Assembly (NCBI GenBank): GCA_964036275.1
Contig: OZ038433.1
Span: 39,899,336-39,963,335, forward strand
DNA length: 64,000 nucleotides
Reading direction: 5' to 3'
Source: Litoditis marina
Taxonomy: Eukaryota; Nematoda; Chromadorea; Rhabditida; Rhabditidae
The position numbers and the translations under genes are program-made. The notes beneath the pieces were generated by a model. It did not search any database. It was not told the origin of the DNA and saw only the letters and a list, made by a program, of their open reading frames with translations. Of this stretch, positions 12,949 to 24,900 are shown piece by piece. The stretch's first letter is position 1. Each line of letters starts with the position of its first letter.

Positions 12949-13150
12949 TCACTTGACTGGTACTATGAAAAACTCTTCGCTTCCTTTGGCTGATATTCTA
13001 ATACTTTCAATACTCCCAATATCTGGTGGCAGTTGAATGCGACCGATCCTAGTCGCGATATCACAGAAAAGAATATCGTCGCATGTTTTGTTGAAGCACA
13101 TAAACTGTACGGGAATCCAGGCATCGCCAATTTTTGATTCCATAGTTCTC
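12949..13150 (-). CDS. Possible terminal exon of an unrecognised gene
   Basis: An open exon on the minus strand starts after a CGTTTAG acceptor, reads ESKIGDAWIPVQFMCFNK, then RIGRIQLPPDIGSIESIRIS, and ends FFIVPVK before a stop. The composition is protein-like (mixed hydrophobic/charged, two Cys), but I recognise no family and found no matching upstream exon. It could be a terminal exon of a minus-strand gene reaching toward 15 kb, or a remnant. Confidence 0.3.
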
Positions 13151-13508
13151 CTAAACGAAACGTCAGTGTTTGGTAAAGTCCTTATATACCAACATAAAGT
13201 TTTATCATATTTGAAAAGATGATGACATTTTTCTTTGGAACGCGTTGCTTTAATTGATGTATGATTGTTTAAATCAGCAAATAAATGATTTTAAGCGAAT
13301 AACTTCAGGAAAACTTCACAATTTTGACAATCTGTTTTGTACACTCTTATGAAGTTGTGTAGAAAAGCAACTGTTCTCCACTATTCCTTCCATTTCTGAG
13401 TTTCTCTCACATATTATCCCGGTGCTGCAGATAGATCAGGCGAATTATATCATCAGTTATACGGTATACGTTTGCCACAAATATGCCGGAAAACGTCGAG
13501 TTTTCTGA

Positions 13509-14757
13509 ATGAAAGTTATATTTATTGATTCTCATTCACCACATAATCATGGAACTTTTTATAGTTTTCTCGCTACCGACGGTCAGAAGGAGATGTATCA
13601 TATTGTACATCTCAATTTTGATGTGTTCAAACATGCACAAGCGCTGCTGATAAGAATCTTACTGGACACGGTGAGAGAGATTTCCTGCCAAACTTTCGGG
13701 CTGGGTAGGCTCTATGAGACAGACGTTTTTGATCAAAGTTTTGAAAATATTCATTCAAAGATACGTTCACAACTTTTCTAGTAGAGATTATGAGGTGTAT
13801 ACCCACCATTTGTTGAATTGAGTTCCTTCTTTTCAGGCAGCTCAAAATCGCGTGGATCCCTTTCAGGTAGTACTTCTATCGAACTAGATGATGTGGTGAA
13901 AAGAATAGAAAGCATAGTGGCAGCTGAAACAAATATCTTGATTCATCTAGTGCTCAATCTGGAGTATGTCCCAATTGATAAATATTTTCCCGTCCGCTTT
14001 GACTGTGAAGAGAAAATGCGGGTAGGTTTACGTGAAATGTGAAACGTGAAACACCCACTTAATCGGTAGACACATCATACCATGTTTTTGCCGCTGTAAA
14101 ATGCTGTGAATTTTAACCGCCGTTTCTCGAATCCTAATCGAACCGATTCTTCCCGAACCAAGTGGTTCGTTCGAGAACCAAACCAAATTGGAGCGAAAGA
14201 TGTAGAACAGAACATGTTCAAACAATTGTTGCTGTACGAAAGTTTAGTTTGGCTTTGGCTCGATTGCACGCAAACGAGATATTTTGATATCGAATCAAGC
14301 GGTTCGGGAAGGTGAGGTTCGGAAAGAAATTGGCTACCGTGAAATTCCATCGTGAGCCTGTCATCTATTGAAGGTCAGGTATTTTTTCTCTCTATTTTTT
14401 TGATCATCTATTTTCTATCTGCTTCCTTCTTTACTGTGGAGGAGTAGACTGTTTCAATGTTTCTGAGATCCTAACACTACGTCCAGCTGATCATTCATTC
14501 ATTACAGATTAGCTACAACGTGAGGAGATATACAAGTTGACCTCACCAGATACAATTATTAAGAAGAGAAGAGATGCGAAAATGCCAAAGTTGTCTTTAC
14601 GACCACGCCAGTTCATTTTGAAGAAACCTGGAATTTTTCGAATAAAAATCATGAGCCAATCACGACAAACAAAGTTAGGTTTTCTGTCCTCTCTTGCAAC
14701 ACCCTTGAACAATAAGAAAGTAGGTAAGTTTATAAATATGGCAGATTATTTCCAGTG
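13509..14757 (+). CDS. Unrecognised gene or fragment with exon-like blocks
   Basis: Three exon-like blocks lie in line: 13509-13670 (donor ACG/GTGAGA), 13837-14021 (acceptor TTTTCAG, donor CGG/GTAGGT) and about 14512-14757. The middle block encodes DDVVKRIESIVAAETNILIH and continues LVLNLEYVPIDKYFPVRF. Its layout of a glutamate followed by a hydrophobic helix and a D/P-rich turn faintly resembles a cyclin-box helix, which is only a suggestion. Blocks one and two do not join in phase as written (phase 0 against two leading bases), and the third block is open only in a frame that does not continue from the second. This is either a gene with unseen exons or a decaying one. Confidence 0.3.
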
Positions 14758-16249
14758 AACAGGGTTTGTGGCTAAGAGTTTTCAATTAAAAATAAAAAAA
14801 AACATAAACTTTACAAGAGTTGAATTACGTGCTGCAATAAGTTTGCACGATGGGATAGCAATATCTATCCCAATCCTGGAGATAGTTCAATAACCGACAA
14901 AGAGTTCAACTTGCGAGTGACGTGAAATGAAGTGTGCACAGAATTTGGAATCAGACCATGAAGTGTGAACGGTTTGCGACATGCACTATTCTAAGGTAGA
15001 CGTCGTTTATCAGTGCGATACATCGCCCATGCATAGAGATGACGAGATTACGCAACAATTATACCTGAGGCCCATATGCATGAAACATCCCGGGCCGGGT
15101 CGGGATACTATCCCGAGCTCGATTCGGCTATTTCCCAGCCAATTCAGGTCGGGATAACATCCTAACCCGCCCCGGGATGTTTCATGCTCTGGAAGATAAC
15201 TTTCGCAACAGGGTTCGAGAGCACCGTTAAAACTGCGGTTCCTACTAGTATTCGGGAGTTTTACAAGTAGTTTCATGTGTGTTAATGTGGCCCTATCAAC
15301 GAGAGACGTGAATTACTTTTCTTGCAACATATCAAGTATGATTTTGTGCTAAAAACCAAACATATCGATATTCAATTTATTGATCACGAAAATACTTTCT
15401 CCTTCATCAAACAATGACAAAATTCTATTCCGGTAGTGCCAGGACAACTGACTCGGGAGTGCCACGGGACCGGGACCGGGACGGGAAGTAGTCGTGGCAT
15501 TACCTGGGCAGCTGATGTCCTTCTTCAGTAACTCGTCAAATATTCAGGAGGCTTTCTCCAATGAGTACTATTTTGGTTTCAAACGTTCAGAGTTGGTAGT
15601 AGTAAACCAGAAGTCACTACCAACGTTTGAAGAAAATCCAAAAACGTTGGGTGGGTTGATAGTTGTTTGGGGGGTGACAGTGATTTGGTGGGGGTGATAG
15701 TGCCACAGGAGCACAATAATTAGGTGAGAGACGATTGTTTTTTTTTATCAGGCTGCTAAAGAACTAATAATTTGACTACATCGTTATGGTCTACAATTGT
15801 TCTACTAGTGTTCCCGGGCTGGTCCCGAGCAAAATGCTCAAGCGCGAAATTTCAAAATTTTCGAGTTCTGGGGCAGTACCAGGACGGGATTTGCTCATAG
15901 AAGTCGTACAAATGTTTCTCTTCTTCTCTACATAACACGCTTTTTTGTATGTCTTTGAAATAAAGGTCCACTCCGTGTGAGTGGCGACAAACTGTTGTAG
16001 TCCCAATGCGGTGAAGGGCAGCCATGTCTAACCCGGGTAGTTATCGTCCAAAGCCCACTCACCTCATCGTTCGGTGAAGTTTTCGAAATACTCATATCGA
16101 AGCCCCTTTTTACTTTTTTGGTGTCGAACTCCCGTCTTGACGCAAATCAGTTCGTTTTTCCACCTCGTTTTTCCAGGTTTTTCCACCTCGTTTTTGCAAA
16201 ACGCGCGCGCTGCAACGTAATCAATAAGTAGATTGCATTTATATTTATT
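14758..16249. other. Intergenic with a foldback element, no gene supported
   Basis: Apart from the foldback at 15078-15187, this stretch holds short frames without family motifs and a GGGACCGGGACCGGGACGGG tract near 15465. Confidence 0.35.
15078..15187. repeat. Foldback element with 17-bp perfect inverted ends
   Basis: GCATGAAACATCCCGGG at 15078-15094 is repeated as its exact reverse complement at 15171-15187. The pairing continues imperfectly inward through GC-rich sequence. The 110-bp size fits a small MITE-like element. No target duplication was evident. Confidence 0.7.
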
Positions 16250-18080
16250 ACCAATGAGCGTTTGATACAGTGCTTCATGATCTCCTTATGTACAAATTAA
16301 AAACTTACATGCTCACTGGAAAAATGGGTATCTAGCTACCTTTCTAATAACACTTTTCATGTACGGTTTAGTATCTACCCCCAAACAATGTCTTTCAGGG
16401 GTTTCTACACTGTCGTTGATCCCTTTCTCTGTTTGATATAAATCGACGATAATACCCGGAAACTAGCTAGTCCGTGTTTCCTTATCGCAGATGGCGTCAC
16501 GATTTACCTGAACCAAACGATCAAGATTTATCGTAGACGGTCGTCCGGTGCCCTCATTCTTGCAGACGATCTCAACTTGATTTCAAGTTGGTCCAGTGAC
16601 TAGGGATTACCATCAATAAAACCAAATCGCAACTTCTGGAGACTAAACCTGTTTATAATAACGCATACGGATAACTCAAATGGAGTCCCTGTTCCCACTT
16701 AGTGGGTTAGTGGGGTCATTCCCGATCTTGGAGTACTCGTTACGAATTATCTTTCCTTTCAATCGCACATACACCAAGTTATGGTTAAAACAACAAAGAC
16801 AATGTTTTGGTAAGTATTTCAATTCTAAGGGCGGTTTATGTTCGGAACATCCCCAGATATAGGAAAAATTCATAACGTTTGTGAGGCCAGTTTCAGAGTA
16901 TGTTCCGTCTATTCGGTCTCCTTCAGCAATAGGCGAAACAGCGAAAAATGAATATGTACAAAGTACTCGTATGGCGGGTGCATTTAAAAAATGTTCCGCC
17001 GACGCTATCACATGTACTTCCTGACCGAGGTAGTATACTCTGTTTCACCAATCGATGTCCTTTTACAGTAACCTGTCCAATTTTCAGATGGCCTTTTCTA
17101 TTGTATAGGTCATTACTTTGGTTCCAAAATACCAGAGTGTGTACTTATTGACTATGTAGTAAAGGTGCAGAAAACACTTCTTAAATTGGAAGAAAATCCG
17201 AAAATGCCAACATAGTCAATAAGTACAACATATTCGTAGAATATTGGCGGACCTATGTTTTTGCTACCTTCGCGGATTTGAATCAAATAAAAACGTAGCC
17301 CTGTTTACGACTAATCGACAAGCTCGATATAATTTGTTTCAACTTAGCCAAAATTTTGTCAGTAAGAAAAATGTCTACGGTTCTTTGGCCAACATAATTC
17401 CGGAAAATTTTCCAGCATTCCGCCGAAGCGGGTACGTTCAAAACAAGATGAGGGCATTTTGATCTTGTGTCCATTGTACCGTCTTTGGAAACTGAGTAGT
17501 TATTCGAAAAATACACGTCTTCAGATAATTTAGTTCATGTTTTCTCGAACTGGGCTGATTCCTATGAATCTTGCCACAGTGTCTCCGAGGACTCCGGCAT
17601 GCTCAACAACAGCTCAACATCGAAATCTTTAGTTATCAAATTCGAATCGACAACAATTTGGTTATCCGAGCGAATTTGCGTGTCATTTATATAGCCCCTC
17701 TCGTTTTTCTACTAAATCTTGAACTGAACTTTCCTGGTTTCTCGGTATGCTCAATGTTGTTGTAATGATACATTTTCAATTCCGCTTCACTTCAGTTGTT
17801 TTGTCTCCATTTTCTGCTGTCTTATTTTTCGTTACCATACAATTTTCCGGGAAAATTGAAGTGTGAAAATCCATCCAGGAAATATCATTTCAATGTGAAT
17901 TTTTCGAATTCTATATCAATTTTTTTTGTATTCAAGCGGTAAGTAAGTATTTCACGGTTTTTGTCTTCTTTGTTGTGACGATAGAGATTCAATTCTGTTC
18001 TGTTTCTCCTTGTTGTGTTTTCATTTGTACTGTTTTCCTTTTTGTTACCACTCGCTTTTCCACGGAATAAAGTATTGATA
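16250..18080 (+). mobile_element. Decayed second copy of the CR1-like retroelement
   Basis: The sequence follows the 3050-4850 element in order with many substitutions and frameshifts. RT motif A reads FDTVLHDLLMYKLK near 16256. SPCFLIADG near 16470 corresponds to SPCFLFADD of the intact copy. QNFVSKKNVYGSLANIIP near 17350 corresponds to the region before the C-terminus. The 3' end TTTTCCACGGAATAAAGTAT lies at 18060. It is non-functional and older than the first copy. Confidence 0.8.
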
Positions 18081-18940
18081 TAGGAAAAAGGGAGGTCAAA
18101 ATTCAACTTCGATATTTACTATTTACACCCCCACCTGGGTCGGCAGGGGGTCAAACTGCAACGATTGGGGGGAAGGGCTTCAAGAACGAAAGTGTTGACT
18201 TTCTTTTTCTTTTTCTACATTCTTATTTTTTTTTAAATTATATCAGGGATGAAAATTACGAGGCTAAAAATAGGCTAAATCTAGGGAATTATAGGTATTT
18301 CTAGGTGTTTCCGCGTTTTCTAGGCTAAAGTTAGCTAAAATAGGCTAGTATCCTATTGAATACCTATTTTTCCCTAGATTTAGCCTATTTTAGCCTCGCA
18401 AGTTTCACCAGAGATACTGCCTGATTAATTTACGCCATATACCGTAAGCCTAACCGTGCGGATGAAAATGTGTTCAAAAACACACTTCCACGACTTACTA
18501 CGTATCTCCTTTTCAAATTTTCAGTTTGCGAATATTTTCATATAATCATCTATTATAATATATTACGCGCAGAATCTATTATTTAATTAATAGAAACACA
18601 TATCTCTACAACAAAAGGCCACGTGATCGTGGCGCCTGGTTTCCTTTCTCGCAAATTAATGTTAAACGTTTAGTTTTCCCTGGTTCGCCCTGATATCCGC
18701 GCGCGCGTCCCTTTTTGAATCGCGCAATTCAATACCACAAAATTTATGAGGAAACAAAGGTATCTGGGGATGCACGCATTTAGATTGCAGTTCGGTCCCG
18801 GAACACCACAATTTTGGAGTACTCTAACACGTAAGAAGACCTCCAGAGAGCAGATACTTACAAAATCACGCAGTAGTCTACTTGCCCGCCTCGAGCGATT
18901 CTCATAGCTCAACCGCACTGGATTCGAGGAAAATTTGCAT
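18081..18940. other. Intergenic, 5' flank of the chromodomain gene
   Basis: Apart from the long hairpin at 18259-18398, only AT-rich spacer and a short CG-rich patch near 18700 are seen. No gene is supported. Confidence 0.45.
18259..18398. repeat. Long imperfect hairpin
   Basis: The left arm starts CGAGGCTAAAAATAGGCTAA (18259 onward) and is mirrored by TTAGCCTATTTTAGCCTCG ending at 18398, with one indel in about 28 bp. Pairing extends inward through CTAGGGA...ATAGGTATT to about 40 bp per arm. Confidence 0.75.
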
Positions 18941-18941
18941 G

Positions 18942-18948
18942 TTTTCAG
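18942..18948 (+). promoter_or_regulatory. Likely spliced-leader (trans-splice) acceptor of the chromodomain gene
   Basis: TTTTCAG ends 26 bases before the start codon at 18975, with no upstream exon evident. This is the usual placement of an SL1 acceptor in rhabditid nematodes. Confidence 0.5.
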
Positions 18949-18974
18949 TACACCTACAGCTCCGTATATTTTGA

Positions 18975-21900
18975 ATGGCTGCGAGACGTCATTACGCCAA
19001 ATTCAGGAACAGGTTCTTGGCAAATAGCCGCGTGAGGGACATAATCGATGATGGTCTGTATGACGAAGTAAGTTTGTTGTCTTAAATTAGTAATTCATAT
19101 CTCATAGTCTCATATTCACGTTCCAAAAGGGGCAATGTGTGATGTGTTCTTTTCAGATAGTATTCCTATTCCGTCTCACGTCGTAATCATACTACTTTTG
19201 TTTTCGCGTGCATGGTTCGTATTTGGTTCGGCTAAATAGAAATAGAGCAGGAATGGTATTATTATCGTTGCTTACACTTCTGTATTTAGTCGTTTAGTTG
19301 TTCTCATAGTTGAGATAGATACAGTTATAGTACAGGGAGTTTACAGTTATAGTACAGGGAGGGAGGGGTTTATTGTACAATCGTCCCCCCCTTGAGCCGA
19401 AATAGGTTGAAATCCGACCCGTAGTACAATCACCCCCCACCCCGAGGGGGGTGATTGTACAACGTCCTTCTTTACTGCAGGTTTGGATTGAGTGGGGGGC
19501 GATTGTTAAACAGGTCCGGGGTTGTACTATTACCCCCCATTTTGTATTGTGGGGGGTGATTGTTAAACGTCGACATTGTACAATTACCCCCCATTTACAA
19601 TCACCCCCCGTTTACAATCACCCCCCGTTTACAATCACCCCCCTCTCTATATGGAATCGTATTGGGAGGGGGGTGATAGTACTACGGGGGGGGACTTAAG
19701 GTGAGGGGGGGGGGGGGCAATTGTACAATTTTCCCTATGATGGCTTCACAATATTAATAAGTAGTCTAAGTCTCAACAGGTAAACGGTTGAGATGAGGGG
19801 TGACCGAACATTGATCGACCCCACCGCCGATACGACTCATTTCCCTCAGAACCCAAAATTTACGAAAAACATGGAATCACTCTGCTAATATTTAAGAACT
19901 CCTTTCCGAAAATTGCGAAACTATTCGAGATTAATGATCGGTTTTCAACAATCCAACATCAAAGAATAGTTTTCAATGAAACATGTGATTGATTAGTTAT
20001 GCATAATTTGTTTTCAGGATGACGTGAGTGAGTTGATCATGGATATATTGTCGGTAGAGGGCACAACTTGTCATGATGAACTGTCCGGGGAACGTAGGGA
20101 CTATTTTGCTGCGAAATACAGGTATACTATGTATCCATTCACTCACATGACACTAGACTAACACTTTTACGGCCGGTATGCCACTAAGAAATGGGATCCG
20201 AGATCCCCTCCTCCAGTCCTCCTTACCGAAAACTGATTTTCACAAAAAATAGAAGGTCCCATATTCAGTATGACCCGTTACCCATCTAGTCATAAAATGT
20301 TTACCCGCAACCCCTTCGCCAAAACTAGGCTGAGTTAGTGTATGTTTGTATCTCGATTAAAACTAAAAGGTTTGCAACTTGTTCAATTATTTTAGCACTA
20401 GCCGACTACCGACCAACAGATTGTCTTGTCAACAAATTTCGTGCATCTTTCCTACTTTTCACGTTGACTCGTTGACTCATGACATGAACTGCGTTGTTTC
20501 CCTGTTTACAGCAACTCAAACCATACACCAGTAAATTTGCTGAATAGTCAGAAAAAAAAAAACGAAAAACGGACTACTTTTGGCCCAAAAGAAGAAAATA
20601 GGTCTAATTTTGATGAAAAATCATAAATTTTCTCTGGAAACGGACTACTATTTGTCACTTAGTCGGACCTTACTGTTGTCTGACTCAAACATAGGGCGAT
20701 ATTGTTAGACGGTTTATTGAACCAACTTTGAACTATCCTAATTTCAACAATAGTCGCACTTTGCTGGCGAAAATCTAATCTCCCACCCTGTCTTGTAGTT
20801 TGGTCACCCAACAACTTTGCTGGAGTATGCAGACCACATAAGTCAATTTCCCAGAGTTGCATTGTTCATTGTTCTACCTTCTTGTACAAAGTTCAATCAG
20901 TACGAGGAATGTCTGACTATTCTTCAAACTTGAACTGGTTATCTTTGAAATTACGTCAAATTTAATACACTTACATCAAAATGAAGGGTTCTTAAAGAAG
21001 GACGATTATCTGGTCCAATCGCAACGCTTCAGTCCTTGAAACTGCAATACATTTTTCAATTGCAGCGTAAAGGACCGTTGACACGGGATTGGTCCACATA
21101 ATCGTCCTTCTTTAAGCGTTCCAGTTATTTTTTGCAGAAAATAGCTTAGTGCAAGGAAACCAAAAAGTTTTTCCTCAAACATGTCGTGTAATTTTTTCAG
21201 ATTCGTGAAGCCGGATGTGGACCGATTGTATCGAGGGTATGTTGCGGCGGTGAATGATGAAAACGAGAGTGCCGGTATGTTTTCTTCTTTCTCCCGTGTC
21301 GAATCGAGTATTCTGAGAGTTTGGATTTGGACAGATTTTAGTATTAGTATAGTTGTCATACCCTAATTGTCAGCCAGATTCCAAAAATGAGCTTCATTTT
21401 GGTCAATATCGGTAATCGGGAGAAGTTGCTTGTTTTGATGCAAAATCGAAAAGTTTCACATTCGTTTCACACAACGGGTTTCCTAGTTTCCTTTTGTTTT
21501 ATCGCCACCCCCACTCCCCACCTTACTGATGTGTGGTTTTTCAAGTTCAAGTTTTATTCGTCACATCACAATGTTACACAATGGTGGTCCTTGACCTATC
21601 TCCAAATCTGCTTATCCCTGCATGCTCTGAGATATTCGTGGTTACGGTTTTTAACTAGCTTTATTTCTCCCATTCTCTCTCATTCAATGAAAAGTGAACG
21701 AATATTCAGAAAGTACTCTTTACAGCGGCACGTGATTCCTCGACTGCGAAAGCAGGATGTTCGTCCACAAACATGCAGGAGACTTCAGCTGAGTTGGTTG
21801 ACGAGAGTGAAGAGGCGCGAGACGACGAGGGGGAATCATCGTCATCGGATATTTCGTGAGAAGCTCATGCATTTCGTTCAACTCACTCGCACTGATCAGT

Positions 21901-24900
21901 TTTTGGTATCTCTCTTCTGAACAAAGAACAGAATTTCATTGTTTGAACAGCACCTTCTCGGAAGAAAGTTACAACACGATAGAGTTGTAGCCAGCCTCTC
22001 TTTGAGCGACCTCTGTAGTTAGTGTGTTGTTGGCAACCTAGTGCTCAGTACCCAATTACCGCTAACAATCTGAAAGTTCGTTTTTTTATTCTTTCTTCCC
22101 TCTCTCTTTCTCTACCATCAACTTATAAATATTTCGCTCACTTACAGGGATGATGAGTCGTATGAAGTGGAAACCATTTTCCAACACATGGTACGTTTTT
22201 GGTTATAATATAAACATAAATTCAAATGGTTTGTCCCCATTTACGTTTTTGCAGAATATCACTAGGAAATATTGGTCCGATATTATCATTATATCATCAC
22301 TTGCTGTCAGCTCATTACTGCAATGTTGTTCCGAAAAGTGGCATCTGGCATAACTTTCTTGAAATTCAAGAATCATAAATTAAAAACCATCGTGGACTAA
22401 AAAAAATCATTCGCATCATCTAGTGAACATTCTAGCAAAATCGAAATCTATGGTTTGATTATGAGAAAGCGTGATACAACGCTTTTCGAGCAATGTTCGT
22501 GATCAGCGTGGTCATCTGTATCTTGCTTCGCCGTAGTTGACTGCTTCTTTGTAATAAAGTTTTTCTCTACTTTGTTGTATTTGTAGTGTAGTGTTGTGTT
22601 TCAGGAGCGAAATGGGAAAATGGTGTACAAAGTGAAGTGGCATTTGAAAGAGGGACAGGTGGAGGACTGGTCTGACAGTGAGAACTGGGTCGAACAAGAC
22701 GATATGGTAGGCAGACTCCAGTAAAGTTGACCAAATAGTCAGAAAAATCAAGAGAAATGTTTTAATCGGAACACTGTTCACATACACCAGTAAGGTCTGA
22801 CTGAGCGATCAAAATTAATTCGTTTTCAGATGTAAACAGGTGAAAATCTAGGATTTTTCATCAAAAGTAGACCGATTTTTATCTTTTCGGCTGAAAAGTA
22901 GTCCGTTTTTCGAATATTTCTGACTATTCGGACAACCTTGCTGGTGTATGACTGTTCACTTTTTGCAACATAGCTACAACTCACTGGTGTAGGCTGGTAG
23001 ACTCATTCTATGGTAATTTATGAGTAAATGTGTGAAATGCGTCTCCAAACTGAGCTTATACGTCCGGTGTGTAATATAAAATTTAAAAGGCGTAGTACGA
23101 CTTGGCTGGTTTATGGGAACGGGAGCGTGAATAAAACATTGTTGACCGGTTTTTTACGTCATGTTTTTAGAAGTAAATCATTTCTTTCTGTTGATATGGA
23201 AATTCAAGTGAAACCCGCCTCTTTTATGATCATACCCCAGTAGAAGTGTCAGTGTTGTTTATGTAAGTACTAATAGTGTCACTTATTTAAGGGCTGTCCA
23301 GTATTAATGGAGAAGTACTGGGATAATGTAGCAAGAAAAGAAAAGGAGAAGAAAGACAGATTGAAGGAACAAGTTGATGAACAGAGACGATTAGCGCGAG
23401 AAAGAGAGAAGCGGAGGAAGGATCAGAAACACTGGAAGGTGGCTTGTTTTTCATCTTCAGCCCTTTGCTACTTTTATTTTCTGGGGTTGAGTTATATTTG
23501 TTATTATGGAGCAGAAAAAACGAGAAAAACTCCATGAATATAGTTTTGTGGAGTGGGATTGAACAATTTACTGATGTGAATATCAGCTGTGTTACATACA
23601 TTTACAAAAGTTTTGTTGATCTTTATACTAGGGATCTTTCAATGTGACTTATTTTGGTATCGGTTGTAATTGTTCATTTATCTACATTCAAATAATATGG
23701 TACTCGCTTATCAGAGATAGAGATTTTATTCTTACAGTATTATTTTTAAGACTGGCCTGGGTGTCGTTTTCCAAGATGCTGACACTGTGGAATCAAACTC
23801 CGACGATGATGGGTCGTCGCGAAGTAACGACGAGGAAATTGTCCTGAACATCCAGAAACGAGTAGGTTCCATTTCATCATACGCCCATGTGACTTCTGAA
23901 CATACACGAGCTGACTTTTATAAGCCGCCCTGCCTCCACGAGGTCTGATTTCTTACAATACTTTTTCAAAAAAAAAATGGTGTGTTTGGTCAAGACCCAA
24001 AATTTGGAAATTTGAAACATCGTGACACAATTTTTGTGAACCTATTTCAAAAAAAAACTTTTCGGGGAAAAAGTCTTCTGGTGTGGGCTTCTCAGATTGG
24101 TACCAGAGTTTGGAAGCCGGGTGCCTCTATATATCATCACCCGCCAGCCATCGCACGCCGTGGTTGTAGTTTTCATGCTTCATGGGCTATATTGATACTA
24201 GACTATTGTACCGTATTTTCACAAAAACAACTTGGTGAAGGACAGCTGAAGGAGATTTTGTACTGGTTTATTCGACAGGGTGTACGTCCTCAGACAGCGA
24301 ACGAGTGCTCTGGTTCAAGCGGGAAGGGGAGACTAGCGCGGACCTCTTTGCTAGAGGAGGAGAGCTCAGATTCGGTTTGTGTCTTTCGGAAAACTTCCTT
24401 AGTCTTCACAGCAACCACATTATATTGTTTCTGTGTAACTACGCTCAATTGAGTATAATAATAGGGTTTCTGAGATGACCAGATACCAACCATAAAATTC
24501 AGCCTAGGGGGGCTATTAGATGTATCTATTAACAAAAAGTGTATATTTTCAGGATGATGAAATTCGTGTTGATGAAGAGAGTACAGAGAAGAGCCATCAA
24601 AATCGGAGAAGAAAACGCAGGGAGCGGAGAGAGCAGGTTAGTGTATGCTCATTTTTATTTGTGTTTGCATTTGCCAAATGATTATAATGTAAATCAGCGA
24701 CATGGCTCAGCACATGAAACAAGTTTCTTCAATAATTACCTGATATTCAGTCAGGTTGATAAAGTAACAACTACTGTATTTTCCAGCCTCTAGCATGATC
24801 ACAGAGTTGACAAATAACCCCAATCAAGTATCAATACACGTATTACATAAATTTTTGTTGATTCTATTTCGTAATTATGTTTGTCTCATCTGTCAGGAAG

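Noticed and set aside
21387..21920. 177-codon plus-strand frame
   Set aside because: Covers an intron and reads exon 4 of the chromodomain gene (21726-21855) in the wrong frame; the exon frame joins its neighbours in phase.
23982..24452. 156-codon plus-strand frame
   Set aside because: Mostly intron 8 of the chromodomain gene. It runs through the acceptor into exon 9 in frame, but codons before 24279 have no homologue-like features.
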